DNA of 17,310 bases from DATLGB01 sp035540675 (GTDB taxonomy: Bacteria; Actinomycetota; Thermoleophilia; Solirubrobacterales; Solirubrobacteraceae), in contig DATLGB010000169.1 in assembly GCA_035540675.1 (NCBI GenBank), forward strand, positions 1 to 17,310, in the 5' to 3' direction. The position numbers and the translations under genes were made by a program. Below, piece by piece: positions 7,948 to 15,114 of this stretch. The stretch's first letter is position 1, and each line of letters starts with the position of its first letter. Under the pieces are notes generated by a model, which saw nothing but the letters and a program-made list of their open reading frames with translations, did no database searches and had not been told where the DNA came from.

Positions 7948-8951
7948 GGCCGGCGCGCGCCGTCGGCGTCGAAGCGGTGGGTGCGCGCCGGGTCGAGCCA
8001 CGCCCGCACCGCGCTGCCGGGCGCGGGGGAGAAGCCGGGCTCCGCCCGCGCCACGAGGCGGTCGGGGCCGGCGCGCAGGTGCACGAGCGTGTGGTCGCCG
8101 GCGGGCTCCACCAGCTCCACCACCGCCGCCACCGCGTCGCCGCGCGCCGCCCCGTCGCCGCCCCAGCGCGAGCCCTCGAGGTGCACGTGCTCCGGCCGCA
8201 CGCCGAGGACGCCGTCGGCGCGGCGCAGGAGGTTCATCGGCGGCGTCCCCAGGAAGCCGGCGACGAACAGCGACGCCGGGCGGTCGTAGACCTCCTGCGG
8301 CGGCCCGAGCTGGACGATCGCGCCGCGGTCGAGCACCGCCACCCGCTGCCCGAGCGCCAGCGCCTCGGCCTGGTCGTGGGTGACGTGCACGGTGGTGACG
8401 CCGCTGCGCGCCTGCAGCCGCGCGATCTCCGCCCGCAGGTCGAGCCGCAGCTGCGCGTCGAGGCTCGACAGCGGCTCGTCGAGCAGCAGCAGGTCGGGGT
8501 CGCGCACGAGCGCGCGCGCCAGCGCCGCCCGCTGGCGCTCGCCCCCCGACAGCTCGCGCGGCAGCCGGTCGAGCAGCGGCGCGATCCGCAGGCGCTCGGC
8601 CACCTCGCCGACGCGCCGCTCGACCTCCGCACGCGGCCGGCCGCGCGCGGACAGCCCGTAGCCGATGTTGTCGCGGATCCGCTTGTGCGGGAACAGCGCG
8701 TGGCTCTGGAAGACCATCCCGACGTTGCGGCGCTCCGGCGGCAGCGCCGTCACCGCGCGGCCGCCGATGCGGATCTCGCCGCGGTCCGGGCGCTCGAGCC
8801 CCGCCACCATCCGCAGCACGGTCGTCTTGCCGCTGCCCGACGGCCCGACGAGCGCGAGCAGCTCGCCGTCGGCGACGTCGAGGTCGACCGCGCGCACGAC
8901 CGGCTCGCCGCCGAACGCCTTGGTCAGGCCGCGCAGTTCGAGCCCGGCCAT
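7944..8951 (-). CDS. Sugar ABC transporter ATP-binding protein, MalK/UgpC type
   Basis: This 335-residue ATPase has all expected motifs: Walker A GPSGSGKT (36-43), Q-loop at Gln82 (MVFQSHALFPH), signature LSGGERQ (134-140), Walker B LLLLDEP (154-160), D-loop SSLDAQ, and switch His192 in VTHDQAEAL. The C-terminal third has the LGVRPEHV element (249-256) of the TOBE/OB-type regulatory domain found in MalK/UgpC proteins, so it is a CUT1-class sugar importer ATPase, not an exporter. Start ATG 8951 shares one base with the binding-protein stop (TGATG), and its stop overlaps the MalF-type start, so the three genes are tightly coupled. It would form the cytoplasmic engine for the two permeases here. 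No catalytic residue is missing. Confidence 0.96.
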   Translation of the reverse strand: MAGLELRGLTKAFGGEPVVRAVDLDVADGELLALVGPSGSGKTTVLRMVAGLERPDRGEIRIGGRAVTALPPERRNVGMVFQSHALFPHKRIRDNIGYGLSARGRPRAEVERRVGEVAERLRIAPLLDRLPRELSGGERQRAALARALVRDPDLLLLDEPLSSLDAQLRLDLRAEIARLQARSGVTTVHVTHDQAEALALGQRVAVLDRGAIVQLGPPQEVYDRPASLFVAGFLGTPPMNLLRRADGVLGVRPEHVHLEGSRWGGDGAARGDAVAAVVELVEPAGDHTLVHLRAGPDRLVARAEPGFSPAPGSAVRAWLDPARTHRFDADGARRP

Positions 8952-10180
8952 CAGGGCTCCGCCTCGAACAGCTCGCCCGTCGCGATGTCGATCTCGAGGC
9001 CGAGGGCCTCCGGCGGCTCGGCGCCGAAGAACCACTCCTCGGCGACGACGTCCGCGCGCGCCTCGATCTCGTGCCAGCCGGGCAACGTCGGGAAGCGCCG
9101 GATCGCCGGGATCTGGTCGAGGAAGACCTGCGCCGACGCGGGCGGCTGCGACGGGTCGAGGAAGGCCTCGCTCTCCGCCACCGAGCGCCGCGAGGGGACC
9201 GTGCGGCCCGTGCGGGCGAGGATGGCCGCTCCCTCGGCGCTCAGGGCGAAGCGCACGAACGCCGTCGCCGCCTCCTTGTGCCGCGACGCCTTCGTCAGGC
9301 AGTACGCGTCCGCGTGCAGCATCACCGCCGGCTCGCGGCGGCGCGGGTGCACCGGCAGCGGCGCGACGTCCCACTCGAGGCCCTCCACCGTCCGCAGCCC
9401 GGTCGTCGCCCGGCGCGACTCGATCAGCATCGCGAGCGTTCCCGCGGCGAAGCGCTCTTCCGGCGACTGCGCCTCCGCCTCCGCGAGCGTCAGCGTCACC
9501 GCGTCGCGATGCTGCAGCCCGGTCAGGAACTCCAGCGCCTCGCGGTCGGGCGGCTCGAGCAGGCTCACCCGGGTCGGCTTCTCCGGGTCGTCCACCACCT
9601 CGCCGCCCGCCTGCCAGACGAACGGCGCGAAGCGGTTCAGCGACGGCTCGAAGCCGATCCCGGTCACGTCGCCGCCGTCCAGCCGCCGGGCGGCCGCGCG
9701 CACGTCGTCCCACGTCCAGTCCGGCCGCGGGCGCGGCACCCCCGCCCGCCGGAACAGCGCCGTGTTGAAGTACACGACCGGCGTCGAGACGTTCTGCGGC
9801 AGGCACTGCAGCCGGCCGTCGTAGCGGAAGGCGTCCACCGCGACGCGGTACAGCCCGCCGGCCGGCACGCGCTCCCCCAGCGGCTCGAGCACCCCGCGCG
9901 CCGCGAACTGGCCGAAGCGCCGGTAGTTGATGAGGAACAGGTCCGGGGGGTCGCCGGCGGCGAACGACGTCGCGAGCTTGGTCTGGTGGTCGTCCTGGCC
10001 GTCGACCGGCACGAGCCGGATCCCCCGCCCCGGCGCGCGCCGCTCGAAGGCGTCGATCAGCTTCTCGTAGGCGGCGATCTCGTCCGGATCGGCGAACACC
10101 TGCAGCGTCACCGCCTGCTCGCCGCCGCCGCCGCAGCCCGCGGCCAGCAGCACCGCCAGCGCGATCAGCCGCCGAGCCAT
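8951..10180 (-). CDS. Extracellular sugar-binding lipoprotein of the ABC transporter
   Basis: This 409-residue protein is an ABC substrate-binding protein of the CUT1 sugar type (SBP family 1). It starts with a lipoprotein signal (hydrophobic run and lipobox LLAAGC, Cys17). Mature motifs include VFADPDEIAAYEKLIDAFE, DPPDLFLINYRRFGQFAARG, LPQNVSTPVVYFNTALFRRAG and WTWDDVRAAARRL, the usual pattern of this family. The protein would be tethered outside the membrane and hand sugar to the permeases. Start ATG 10180 has GGGGAGCGG just upstream, a real Shine-Dalgarno, and overlaps the preceding permease gene by 16 bp. The ATPase gene follows with a one-base overlap. The binding specificity (oligosaccharide, glycerol-3-phosphate or other) is not readable. 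Confidence 0.95.
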   Translation of the reverse strand: MARRLIALAVLLAAGCGGGGEQAVTLQVFADPDEIAAYEKLIDAFERRAPGRGIRLVPVDGQDDHQTKLATSFAAGDPPDLFLINYRRFGQFAARGVLEPLGERVPAGGLYRVAVDAFRYDGRLQCLPQNVSTPVVYFNTALFRRAGVPRPRPDWTWDDVRAAARRLDGGDVTGIGFEPSLNRFAPFVWQAGGEVVDDPEKPTRVSLLEPPDREALEFLTGLQHRDAVTLTLAEAEAQSPEERFAAGTLAMLIESRRATTGLRTVEGLEWDVAPLPVHPRRREPAVMLHADAYCLTKASRHKEAATAFVRFALSAEGAAILARTGRTVPSRRSVAESEAFLDPSQPPASAQVFLDQIPAIRRFPTLPGWHEIEARADVVAEEWFFGAEPPEALGLEIDIATGELFEAEP

Positions 10181-10989
10181 CCGCTCCCCCTGCGGGGGAC
10201 GATCCGCCGCAGCGCCAGCGCGAACGCCACCGCCACCGGCGCCGTCACCACCGTCGCGCCCGCCAGGATCGCCGGCCACTCGCTGCGCCCGAGCTGCTGC
10301 AGCGACCGCAGCGCGAGCGGCGCCGTCTGCTCGTCCTGCTCGTGCAGGTACAGCAGCGGCTCCGAGAACGCGCTCCACCAGAAGGCGAACGCGAGCAGGC
10401 CCACCGCCACCGTCGTCGGCTGCACGAGCGGCATCGCCACCGTCCGCCACAGCCGCCACGGGCCGGCGCCCTCGACGCGCGCGGCGTCGAGCGTGTCCGA
10501 CGGGAGGCGGCGGAACGCGTACACGTACAGCAGCACGAGCAGCGGGCTGCCGCCCATCAGCGCCGGTGCGAGCAGCGGGATCCAGGTGTCCTGCAGGCCG
10601 ACCGCCTCCCACATCACGAAGCGCGGCACCCACAGCGCGCTGACCGGGACGACGAGCAGCGCCAGCACCACGGCCAGCGCCACCCGCCGCGCCCGCGCCC
10701 CGGCGCGCGCGATCGCGAAGCCCGCCGTCGACGCCGTCAGCACCGCCAGCGGGACCGCCAGCAGCGCCAGCGCCAGCGAGTTCCACAGCGCGCGCGCGAG
10801 CGGCACCGCCGTGAACGCCCGCTCGTAGCCGTCGAGGCCGGGCGCCGGGGGCAGCAGCTCGAGCCCGCGCGGCGGCGGCTCCCCGATCCCGCGCAGGGAG
10901 CCGGTCACCATGAACAGCAGCGGCGCGAGGAACAGCGCGGACACCGCGATCGCGGCGATCGCCCAGCCCCGGCTGCGGACGCCTGCCAT
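10165..10989 (-). CDS. Carbohydrate ABC transporter permease, MalG/UgpE type
   Basis: This 274-residue membrane protein has about six transmembrane segments: an N-terminal helix at about 9-29, then about 67-92, 103-122, 136-156, 190-212 and 238-260. The EAA loop TLDAARVEGAGPWRLWRTVAMP lies at about 166-187. Short N-terminus, a periplasmic loop ending in GYERAFT, and an overall MalG/UgpE pattern place it as the second CUT1 permease. ATG 10989 sits 8 nt after TACGTT (10998-11003) and lacks a Shine-Dalgarno, so the gene may have its own leaderless promoter as well as read-through from the HTH gene, whose stop is 23 bp upstream. The 3' end overlaps the binding-protein start by 16 bp. Confidence 0.94.
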   Translation of the reverse strand: MAGVRSRGWAIAAIAVSALFLAPLLFMVTGSLRGIGEPPPRGLELLPPAPGLDGYERAFTAVPLARALWNSLALALLAVPLAVLTASTAGFAIARAGARARRVALAVVLALLVVPVSALWVPRFVMWEAVGLQDTWIPLLAPALMGGSPLLVLLYVYAFRRLPSDTLDAARVEGAGPWRLWRTVAMPLVQPTTVAVGLLAFAFWWSAFSEPLLYLHEQDEQTAPLALRSLQQLGRSEWPAILAGATVVTAPVAVAFALALRRIVPRRGSGWLGG

Positions 10990-10997
10990 CGGCGCGG

Positions 10998-11003
10998 AAC
11001 GTA
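10998..11003 (-). promoter_or_regulatory. TAnnnT -10 candidate for transporter genes
   Basis: TACGTT on the minus strand ends 8 nt before the ATG at 10989, in the 23-bp gap after the HTH gene. It could give an internal, near-leaderless transcript of the transporter genes. Only the hexamer is visible; no clear -35 box is seen. Confidence 0.4.
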
Positions 11004-11012
11004 GCGGGTGGT

Positions 11013-11366
11013 CTACTCCGGCGGCGGCGCCGGCTCGCGCAGCAGCGCCGACACGCGCTGGCGCGTCACCCCGAACAGGCGCGCGATGCGGTCCATGGTC
11101 AGGCCCTCGCGGTAGAGCGCGTGCGCCTCCGTGCGGCGCACGCGCGCGCCCGTCGCCTGCACGAGCGCCGCGCTCTCCGAGAGCAGCTGCACGATCAGCG
11201 GCGGCTTCTCGACGGCGATGACCTCGGAGAGCGGGCGTCCGGACGCGCAGCCGGCGCGGATGGCGGCCATGCGCTGGCGCATCCGCGCGGTCAGCTCCTC
11301 GTTGGCGTCGAGCGCGCGCTCGAGGTCGTCGAGCGCCGCGAGGAACGCCTTCGTGTCCGGATTCAT
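11013..11366 (-). CDS. Small helix-turn-helix DNA-binding protein, probable autoregulator
   Basis: This 117-residue protein is helical throughout. An N-terminal predicted helical region (about 3-60) is rich in Glu, Arg and Leu. The C-terminal helix-turn-helix reads LTMDRIARLFGVTRQRVSALLRE (89-111), with the helix-turn-helix hallmark GVTRQRVS at the recognition helix. I do not recognise a named family. Start ATG 11366 is the first Met giving a sensible N-terminus, with TAACCT 10 nt upstream (11377-11382). It is divergent from the RsbW-like gene across a 31-bp near-perfect palindrome, its most likely operator, and is followed after 23 bp by the MalG-type permease gene on the same strand. It may therefore control itself, the ATPase gene and the transporter run. 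The regulatory targets are inferred from position only. Confidence 0.75.
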   Translation of the reverse strand: MNPDTKAFLAALDDLERALDANEELTARMRQRMAAIRAGCASGRPLSEVIAVEKPPLIVQLLSESAALVQATGARVRRTEAHALYREGLTMDRIARLFGVTRQRVSALLREPAPPPE

Positions 11367-11391
11367 GGCGGCCGGTAGGTTAGCGTGGTGA

Positions 11392-11422
11392 CGCAACCCC
11401 CATTGCCGCAATAGGGGTTGCG
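11392..11422. promoter_or_regulatory. 31-bp near-perfect palindrome, candidate operator between divergent genes
   Basis: The left arm CGCAACCCCCATTGC (11392-11406), a single central C (11407) and the right arm GCAATAGGGGTTGCG (11408-11422) are reverse complements at 14 of 15 positions. The site lies between the HTH gene (start 11366, -) and the RsbW-like gene (start 11439, +), immediately upstream of the plus-strand TACCGT (11424-11429). Its symmetry and place suit a dimeric repressor or activator, most simply the adjacent HTH protein. A transcript hairpin is possible but less likely, since it sits upstream of both predicted -10 elements. Confidence 0.65.
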
Positions 11423-11438
11423 CTACCGTCCTGCGGGC

Positions 11439-11849
11439 GTGGACGAGCCACAACCCGAGACGACGCCGCCTCCCGCGGCCCCTCCGCGCTGGCAGGCGAC
11501 GTACGCGCTCCCGGCGGACGTCACCGCTGCCGGCCGCGCCAGGGCCCTCCTGGAGCAGCACCTCCGCCAGCGGCTGCCGGACGCCGGCCTCGACGACGCC
11601 AAGCTCGTCGCGAGCGAACTGGTGACCAACGCGGTCGAGCACGGATGCGGCGGCATCGAGCTGCGCGCGACGCTGCTCGACGACCGCCTGCGGCTCGAGG
11701 TCGTCGACGGCGGCCACGGCGCACCGCGCGTGCGCGAGCAGGCGGGCGAGGACGGCGGCTGGGGCCTGCGGATCGTCGAGGCGCTGTCGGTCCGCTGGGG
11801 CGCCTTCGAGGGCACCACGCACGTGTGGGCCGACCTGCCGGTGGCCTGA
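11439..11849 (+). CDS. RsbW/SpoIIAB-like histidine-kinase-fold ATPase (anti-sigma factor type)
   Basis: This 136-residue protein is a minimal GHKL ATPase domain. The N-box is LVASELVTNAVEHG (57-69, with Glu60 and Asn64), the G1 box is VVDGGHGAP (88-96, Asp90), and the G2 box is GGWGLRIVEALS (107-117). There is no phospho-acceptor domain or membrane segment, so it is of the RsbW/SpoIIAB anti-sigma or related serine-kinase type, acting in the cytoplasm. GTG 11439 is preferred to TTG 11418 because the TTG lies inside the palindrome and TACCGT (11424-11429) lies 9 nt before the GTG. No sigma factor or anti-anti-sigma (STAS) partner is in the window. It is divergent from the HTH gene and convergent with the LVIVD gene. 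Confidence 0.88.
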   Translation: MDEPQPETTPPPAAPPRWQATYALPADVTAAGRARALLEQHLRQRLPDAGLDDAKLVASELVTNAVEHGCGGIELRATLLDDRLRLEVVDGGHGAPRVREQAGEDGGWGLRIVEALSVRWGAFEGTTHVWADLPVA

Positions 11850-11871
11850 CGCGCCGCGGCGCGAGCCGGGC

Positions 11872-11892
11872 GCGCCGGCAGGACGCCGGCGC
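11872..11892. terminator. GC-rich hairpin between convergent genes, possible bidirectional terminator
   Basis: GCGCCGGC (11872-11879) and GCCGGCGC (11885-11892) form a perfect 8-bp stem with a 5-base loop. A second self-complementary stretch (CGCGCCGCGGCGCG, 11850-11863) precedes it. Both lie in the 60-bp gap between the convergent stops at 11849 and 11910. There is no T-run, so intrinsic termination is uncertain, though T-poor hairpins are common at actinobacterial gene ends. Confidence 0.4.
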
Positions 11893-11909
11893 ACCCGCTC
11901 GTCATACGG

Positions 11910-13505
11910 CTAGTAACGCGGCAGCAGGCAGAGCCCGCCCGTCGCCGGGTCGGGCGCGTAGCTGCGCGCGAGGCGCTTCAGGAAGCGCACCTGGCGCTTC
12001 TTCATGCGCGGCGCGGAAACGGCACGCCGCTTGCCCGTCGCCGACGCCCGCGCCGGCAGCTTGAGCTTCAGCACGTCGACGCCGCGCGTGCGGTCGGCGG
12101 TGTACACGTAACCGTTGTGCAGGTAGGACGCCCAGACGACCCCGTCCTCGGGACGCCAGTAGGCGACCTGCGTCGGGTTGGCCGGGTCGGAGATGTCGAG
12201 GAACCGGGTCCCCTCGCCGTACCAGGCCATGGTCACCAGCGGGCCGTCGACGTCGAAGTAGTGGGCCGAGCAGAAGTCGGCCAGCGGGTTGTACGGCCCG
12301 CTGGTCGGGCGCGAGCCCTCCTTCTCGAACGGGTTCCACTTGCCCACGACCTGCAGGCGGTACGGGTTCTCCGGCGTCGAGCGCCAGGCGTCGCCGTCGT
12401 AGCTGCCCTCCAGCGAGGCGATCGTGAACATGCTCCGGTCGCGGCACTGGTTCGAGGCGGGGTTGAAGTCCTCCTCGCTGACCAGCAGCATCTCGCCGCG
12501 CCGGTAGCGCGGGTCGCTCGGCGCCGTGTCGCCGACCGGCCGCCAGGCGTTGTGCTCGAACCCGCCGGTGTCGTCTGCCGTCACCGACCGCGGCAGGCCC
12601 CCGCCGCCGTAGGGGATCGGGTCCAGCGGCGTGGCGAGGCGCTGCGTGTTCTGCAACGGGTCGAAGTGCACGCCGTCGGTCCAGTACCCGCGCGTGCCGC
12701 CGTCGCCGGACACCCACGCGACGCCCGCCGCGTCGACCTGCACGTCGTGCGCGTAGGCCGTGGCGCCGTCGCGGCGGAACAGGTCGACCGGGTTCTGCGG
12801 GTACGCCTTCGGGTTCGCCGGGTCGGTCAGGTCGGTCACGATGATCGGCCGCCCGAACGTCCAGCCGAGCTGCTCGCGCTGGCGGGTCGTGCTGGCCGGG
12901 CCGCCCGACCACGTCCACTGGCAGCCGTTGATGCAGGTCGTCGTGTGACCGGTCGGCAGCTGCTGGAACGTCAGCAGCTTCAGGTCGCGCGGGTTCTTCG
13001 CGTCGACCACGTAGAAGCCCGCGATGTTCGTCGCGCCGTTCGGATCGGGCTCGCCCGGCTCACGTGACGTCGAACCCGCATACGCCCGCGGGTCGCGCGA
13101 CATGATCGCGAGCTTGCGATCGCGGTCGACGTCCATGTCCTCGTTCTGCCAGAACGTCGAGATCGGCGTCCCGTCCGCCGCGTACCGCACCGCCGGGTCG
13201 CCCGGCAGGCGCAGCTCCTCGGCCGTGATCTCGTCGAGGAACCGCGGCTTCGCCGGGTTCGCCAGCGAGTACGACTTCAGGCCGAACCGGCCCGTGACGA
13301 GCATGACGTCGTGGGAGCCCTGGGCGTTCCCAGCGCCCTTGCCGCGGCCCATGCTCCCGTAGTTCAGGAAGTTGATCGCCGTGGCGTTCTTCGCCTCCGG
13401 CACGTTGCCGACCAGCTCGACGTTCTTCGACGCGGCCGACGCCGGAGACGCGAGCGCGAGCGCGCCCGCGACGGCGATGACGACCGCAGTGCTACCCCTT
13501 GCCAT
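11910..13505 (-). CDS. Secreted LVIVD-repeat (beta-propeller-like) protein
   Basis: This 531-residue protein has a Sec signal peptide (hydrophobic run, then SPASA before a predicted cut near residue 24). The body has repeated units of the LVIVD type: a chain of DVMLVTGRFGLKSYSLANPAKPRFL, AGFYVVDAKNPRDLKLL, PIIVTDLTDPANPKAYPQ and TRFLDISDPANPTQVAYW, each a beta strand followed by D-x-x-NP. Several blocks carry Asp-rich turns (NEDMDVDRDRK). The C-terminus ends in a basic tail. These proteins are predicted beta-propellers on the cell surface or secreted, with mostly unknown partners. Start ATG 13505 has a good Shine-Dalgarno (GGAAGGGG). Possible -10 elements (TATCTT, TATCGG) lie within the 68-bp gap behind it. 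The cysteines (three or more) suggest disulfides outside the cell. Enzyme activity is not evident. Confidence 0.85.
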   Translation of the reverse strand: MARGSTAVVIAVAGALALASPASAASKNVELVGNVPEAKNATAINFLNYGSMGRGKGAGNAQGSHDVMLVTGRFGLKSYSLANPAKPRFLDEITAEELRLPGDPAVRYAADGTPISTFWQNEDMDVDRDRKLAIMSRDPRAYAGSTSREPGEPDPNGATNIAGFYVVDAKNPRDLKLLTFQQLPTGHTTTCINGCQWTWSGGPASTTRQREQLGWTFGRPIIVTDLTDPANPKAYPQNPVDLFRRDGATAYAHDVQVDAAGVAWVSGDGGTRGYWTDGVHFDPLQNTQRLATPLDPIPYGGGGLPRSVTADDTGGFEHNAWRPVGDTAPSDPRYRRGEMLLVSEEDFNPASNQCRDRSMFTIASLEGSYDGDAWRSTPENPYRLQVVGKWNPFEKEGSRPTSGPYNPLADFCSAHYFDVDGPLVTMAWYGEGTRFLDISDPANPTQVAYWRPEDGVVWASYLHNGYVYTADRTRGVDVLKLKLPARASATGKRRAVSAPRMKKRQVRFLKRLARSYAPDPATGGLCLLPRY

Positions 13506-13573
13506 TCTGGCCCCTTCCAGTAGGCGTGTCTCCCGATAGCCGCGAAGATATCGCGCAGCGCAAGTCCTACCGG

Positions 13574-14662
13574 TCACGCGGCGGCCCTCGGCAGCGCCGG
13601 CACCATCCGCCCGTCCGGCCGCGCGAACTCGACCCCACCCGCGCGCCGGCGGACGCTGAAGCCCTCTTCGTGCACGAGCCGGTGGTGGAACCGGCACAGC
13701 AGCACGAGGTTGTCGCCGTCCGTCGCACCGCCGTGCGCCCAATGGTGGATGTGGTGCGCGTGCAGCCCGTGCCGGCGCTCGCACCCCGGGAAGCGGCAGC
13801 CGCCGTCGCGAAGCTCCAGCCGCCGCCGCAGCGCCGGCGACACCACCCGCCGGCTGCGCCCGAGGTCCGACATCACGTCGCCGTCGCACGCCAGCCGCCG
13901 CGCCGTCTCCGACGGCACGGCCGGACCCGCCTCGAGCGCGCACACCTCGCCCGCGCGCTCCTCGGCGGCTTCCGCCGTGCACGCCAGCGCCGCCTCGTCG
14001 ACGTGGAGCACCACCTGCGTGCGCGGGCAGCCGCTGAGCGCGATCTCCGCCAGCGCGTCGGCCCGCCGCGCACCCAGCGGCGGCCGTGGCATGCCGGCGC
14101 CCGCACCCGCCGCCAGCGCCTCCGCCGCCGTCTCGATCGCCTCCGCGACCGCCGCACCGTCGTCCGCCGGCAGGCGCCCGCACAGCCGCAGCGACCCGTC
14201 CTCGTCCCACCACCAGTCGACGAACCGCCGCCCGTGCGCCCGTCGCGCCACGTCGAGGTCCGCCGACGGCGCCGTCCGCAGCGACCGCACCAGACGCTCG
14301 AGCTGCGCCGCCGTCGCCCGCCGCGCGACCTCGAGCAGCCGCTCCTCCGCCACCGCGCCGGCCGCGCGCGTGAGCGCGCGCGCCTTCGAGTACGACAGCT
14401 CGCCCCGCGCCAGCGCCTCGCGCACCCGGGGCAGCTCCGCGAGCCCGCGCGCCACGCGCACGTGGTCGCGCGCTGCGCGCACGCCGATCCCGCACCGCCA
14501 CGCCAGCCACTCCGCGGTCCCGCGGAAGCCCGCCACCCGCGCGCCCCCGAGGGCGTCGAACTCGGCCACCAGGCCGAGCCAGCGAGCCAGCCGCCGGCTC
14601 ACGTCCTCCGCCAGGCGGACGATCTCGCCCTCCAGCCGATCGAGCTCTTCCCGCTCCGACAT
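13574..14662 (-). CDS. DUF222/HNH endonuclease domain protein (13E12 repeat family type)
   Basis: This 362-residue protein has an N-terminal helical DUF222 domain (about 1-230, including AARDHVRVARGLAELPRVREAL and LSYSKARALTRAA), the hallmark of actinobacterial 13E12-type proteins. It has a C-terminal HNH nuclease domain (284-335): a CRFPGC zinc knuckle, AHHIHHWAHGG, DNLVLLCRFHHRLVHEEGF. Catalytic-type His and the Asn of NLVLLC are present, so the nuclease looks intact. The ATG at 14662 is chosen because MSEREELDRL begins the conserved region; GTG at 14665 or 14671 is possible. A LexA-type box abuts this start (14665-14678), so SOS induction is likely. Family members occur in many copies in actinobacteria and their cellular role is unsettled. 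Confidence 0.92.
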   Translation of the reverse strand: MSEREELDRLEGEIVRLAEDVSRRLARWLGLVAEFDALGGARVAGFRGTAEWLAWRCGIGVRAARDHVRVARGLAELPRVREALARGELSYSKARALTRAAGAVAEERLLEVARRATAAQLERLVRSLRTAPSADLDVARRAHGRRFVDWWWDEDGSLRLCGRLPADDGAAVAEAIETAAEALAAGAGAGMPRPPLGARRADALAEIALSGCPRTQVVLHVDEAALACTAEAAEERAGEVCALEAGPAVPSETARRLACDGDVMSDLGRSRRVVSPALRRRLELRDGGCRFPGCERRHGLHAHHIHHWAHGGATDGDNLVLLCRFHHRLVHEEGFSVRRRAGGVEFARPDGRMVPALPRAAA

Positions 14663-14664
14663 CA

Positions 14665-14678
14665 CGAACACATGTTCG
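14665..14678. promoter_or_regulatory. LexA/SOS-type box at the start of the DUF222/HNH gene
   Basis: CGAAC-ACAT-GTTCG is a perfect inverted repeat of 5 bp with a 4-bp spacer, matching the Gram-positive/actinobacterial LexA box core CGAAC-N4-GTTCG. It lies immediately upstream of ATG 14662 and overlaps the alternative starts. Bound LexA would block transcription initiation or elongation at the start. The match is direct; regulation is inferred. Confidence 0.75.
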
Positions 14679-14709
14679 CACCGACAGCGGACGGAACCGA
14701 ACGGCCAAA

Positions 14710-14725
14710 CGGCTCCGCGGAGCCG
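14710..14725. promoter_or_regulatory. 16-bp perfect palindrome between divergent genes
   Basis: CGGCTCCGCGGAGCCG is self-complementary over all 16 bases. It lies between the HNH gene (-) and the small gene at 14771 (+). It could be an operator, a hairpin in the HNH leader if transcription starts far upstream, or chance in GC-rich DNA. No other sequence links it to a regulator here. Confidence 0.35.
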
Positions 14726-14758
14726 CAACTGCAACAAGTTCGTGACAATCGGGGCACC

Positions 14759-14764
14759 TAGACT
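14759..14764 (+). promoter_or_regulatory. TAnnnT -10 candidate for the small gene at 14771
   Basis: TAGACT ends exactly 6 nt before GTG 14771, the same spacing as TAGGTT before the GTG at 738. No Shine-Dalgarno is visible. This supports GTG 14771 as the start and a leaderless transcript. Confidence 0.5.
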
Positions 14765-14770
14765 CGCCGC

Positions 14771-15112
14771 GTGAACCTTCTCGGCCGGCTGTTCGGATCG
14801 CGTCGCCATCCCGTGCCCCAGCCGTCGCCGGCGGACCTGGCGGCGGTCGACCTCGACGCGATGGTGGCGGTCGCGCGCGAGCGCGGCGACACGCGCTCCG
14901 ACGACGAGGTCATGGCCGGCCTGATCCTCGGCGCCGAGTTCATGGCCTCACGTCACCCGGACGAGGGGATGCGCGTTCGCGCGGCCGCCGCCTCCGTGGT
15001 CGCGACGCGGCGGCTGGCGGCGCGCGTGGGGCCGGACGAGGCGGCGCGGCTGCTGGCGGCCTCCGAGGGGCCGATCGACGAGCAGGGCGAGCTGCGGCGC
15101 CCGCCGGGCTGA
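14771..15112 (+). CDS. Small hypothetical protein
   Basis: This 113-residue protein is of unknown family. It has a basic N-terminus (MNLLGRLFGSRRHP, with some amphipathic character), a Pro/Ser stretch, then a helical Ala/Arg/Glu-rich region with D-E-x-M-x-x-L-I-L-G-AEFMA (45-59) and a Gly/Pro tail. There are no Cys, no signal peptide and no clear membrane helix. The stop is at 15110-15112, only 2 bp before the truncated tRNA-Met copy, so before the islet inserted this gene probably ended just beyond a tRNA-Met gene. Codon use and frame behaviour look like a real gene. The start GTG 14771 is backed by the TAGACT hexamer. I do not recognise it. Confidence 0.65.
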   Translation: MNLLGRLFGSRRHPVPQPSPADLAAVDLDAMVAVARERGDTRSDDEVMAGLILGAEFMASRHPDEGMRVRAAAASVVATRRLAARVGPDEAARLLAASEGPIDEQGELRRPPG

Positions 15113-15114
15113 GA

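Noticed and set aside
7948..8001. An 18-residue longer start for the MalF-type permease
   Set aside because: The extra residues are Arg/Pro-rich and run into the ATPase gene. The ATG overlapping the ATPase stop is the better start.
11418..11438. TTG start for the RsbW-like ATPase
   Set aside because: This TTG is inside the palindrome and upstream of the best -10 element. GTG 11439 fits the promoter spacing and the domain boundary.
13506..14708. Long upstream extension of the LVIVD frame into the HNH gene
   Set aside because: It is a shadow of the HNH coding frame. The signal peptide and Shine-Dalgarno place the start at 13505.
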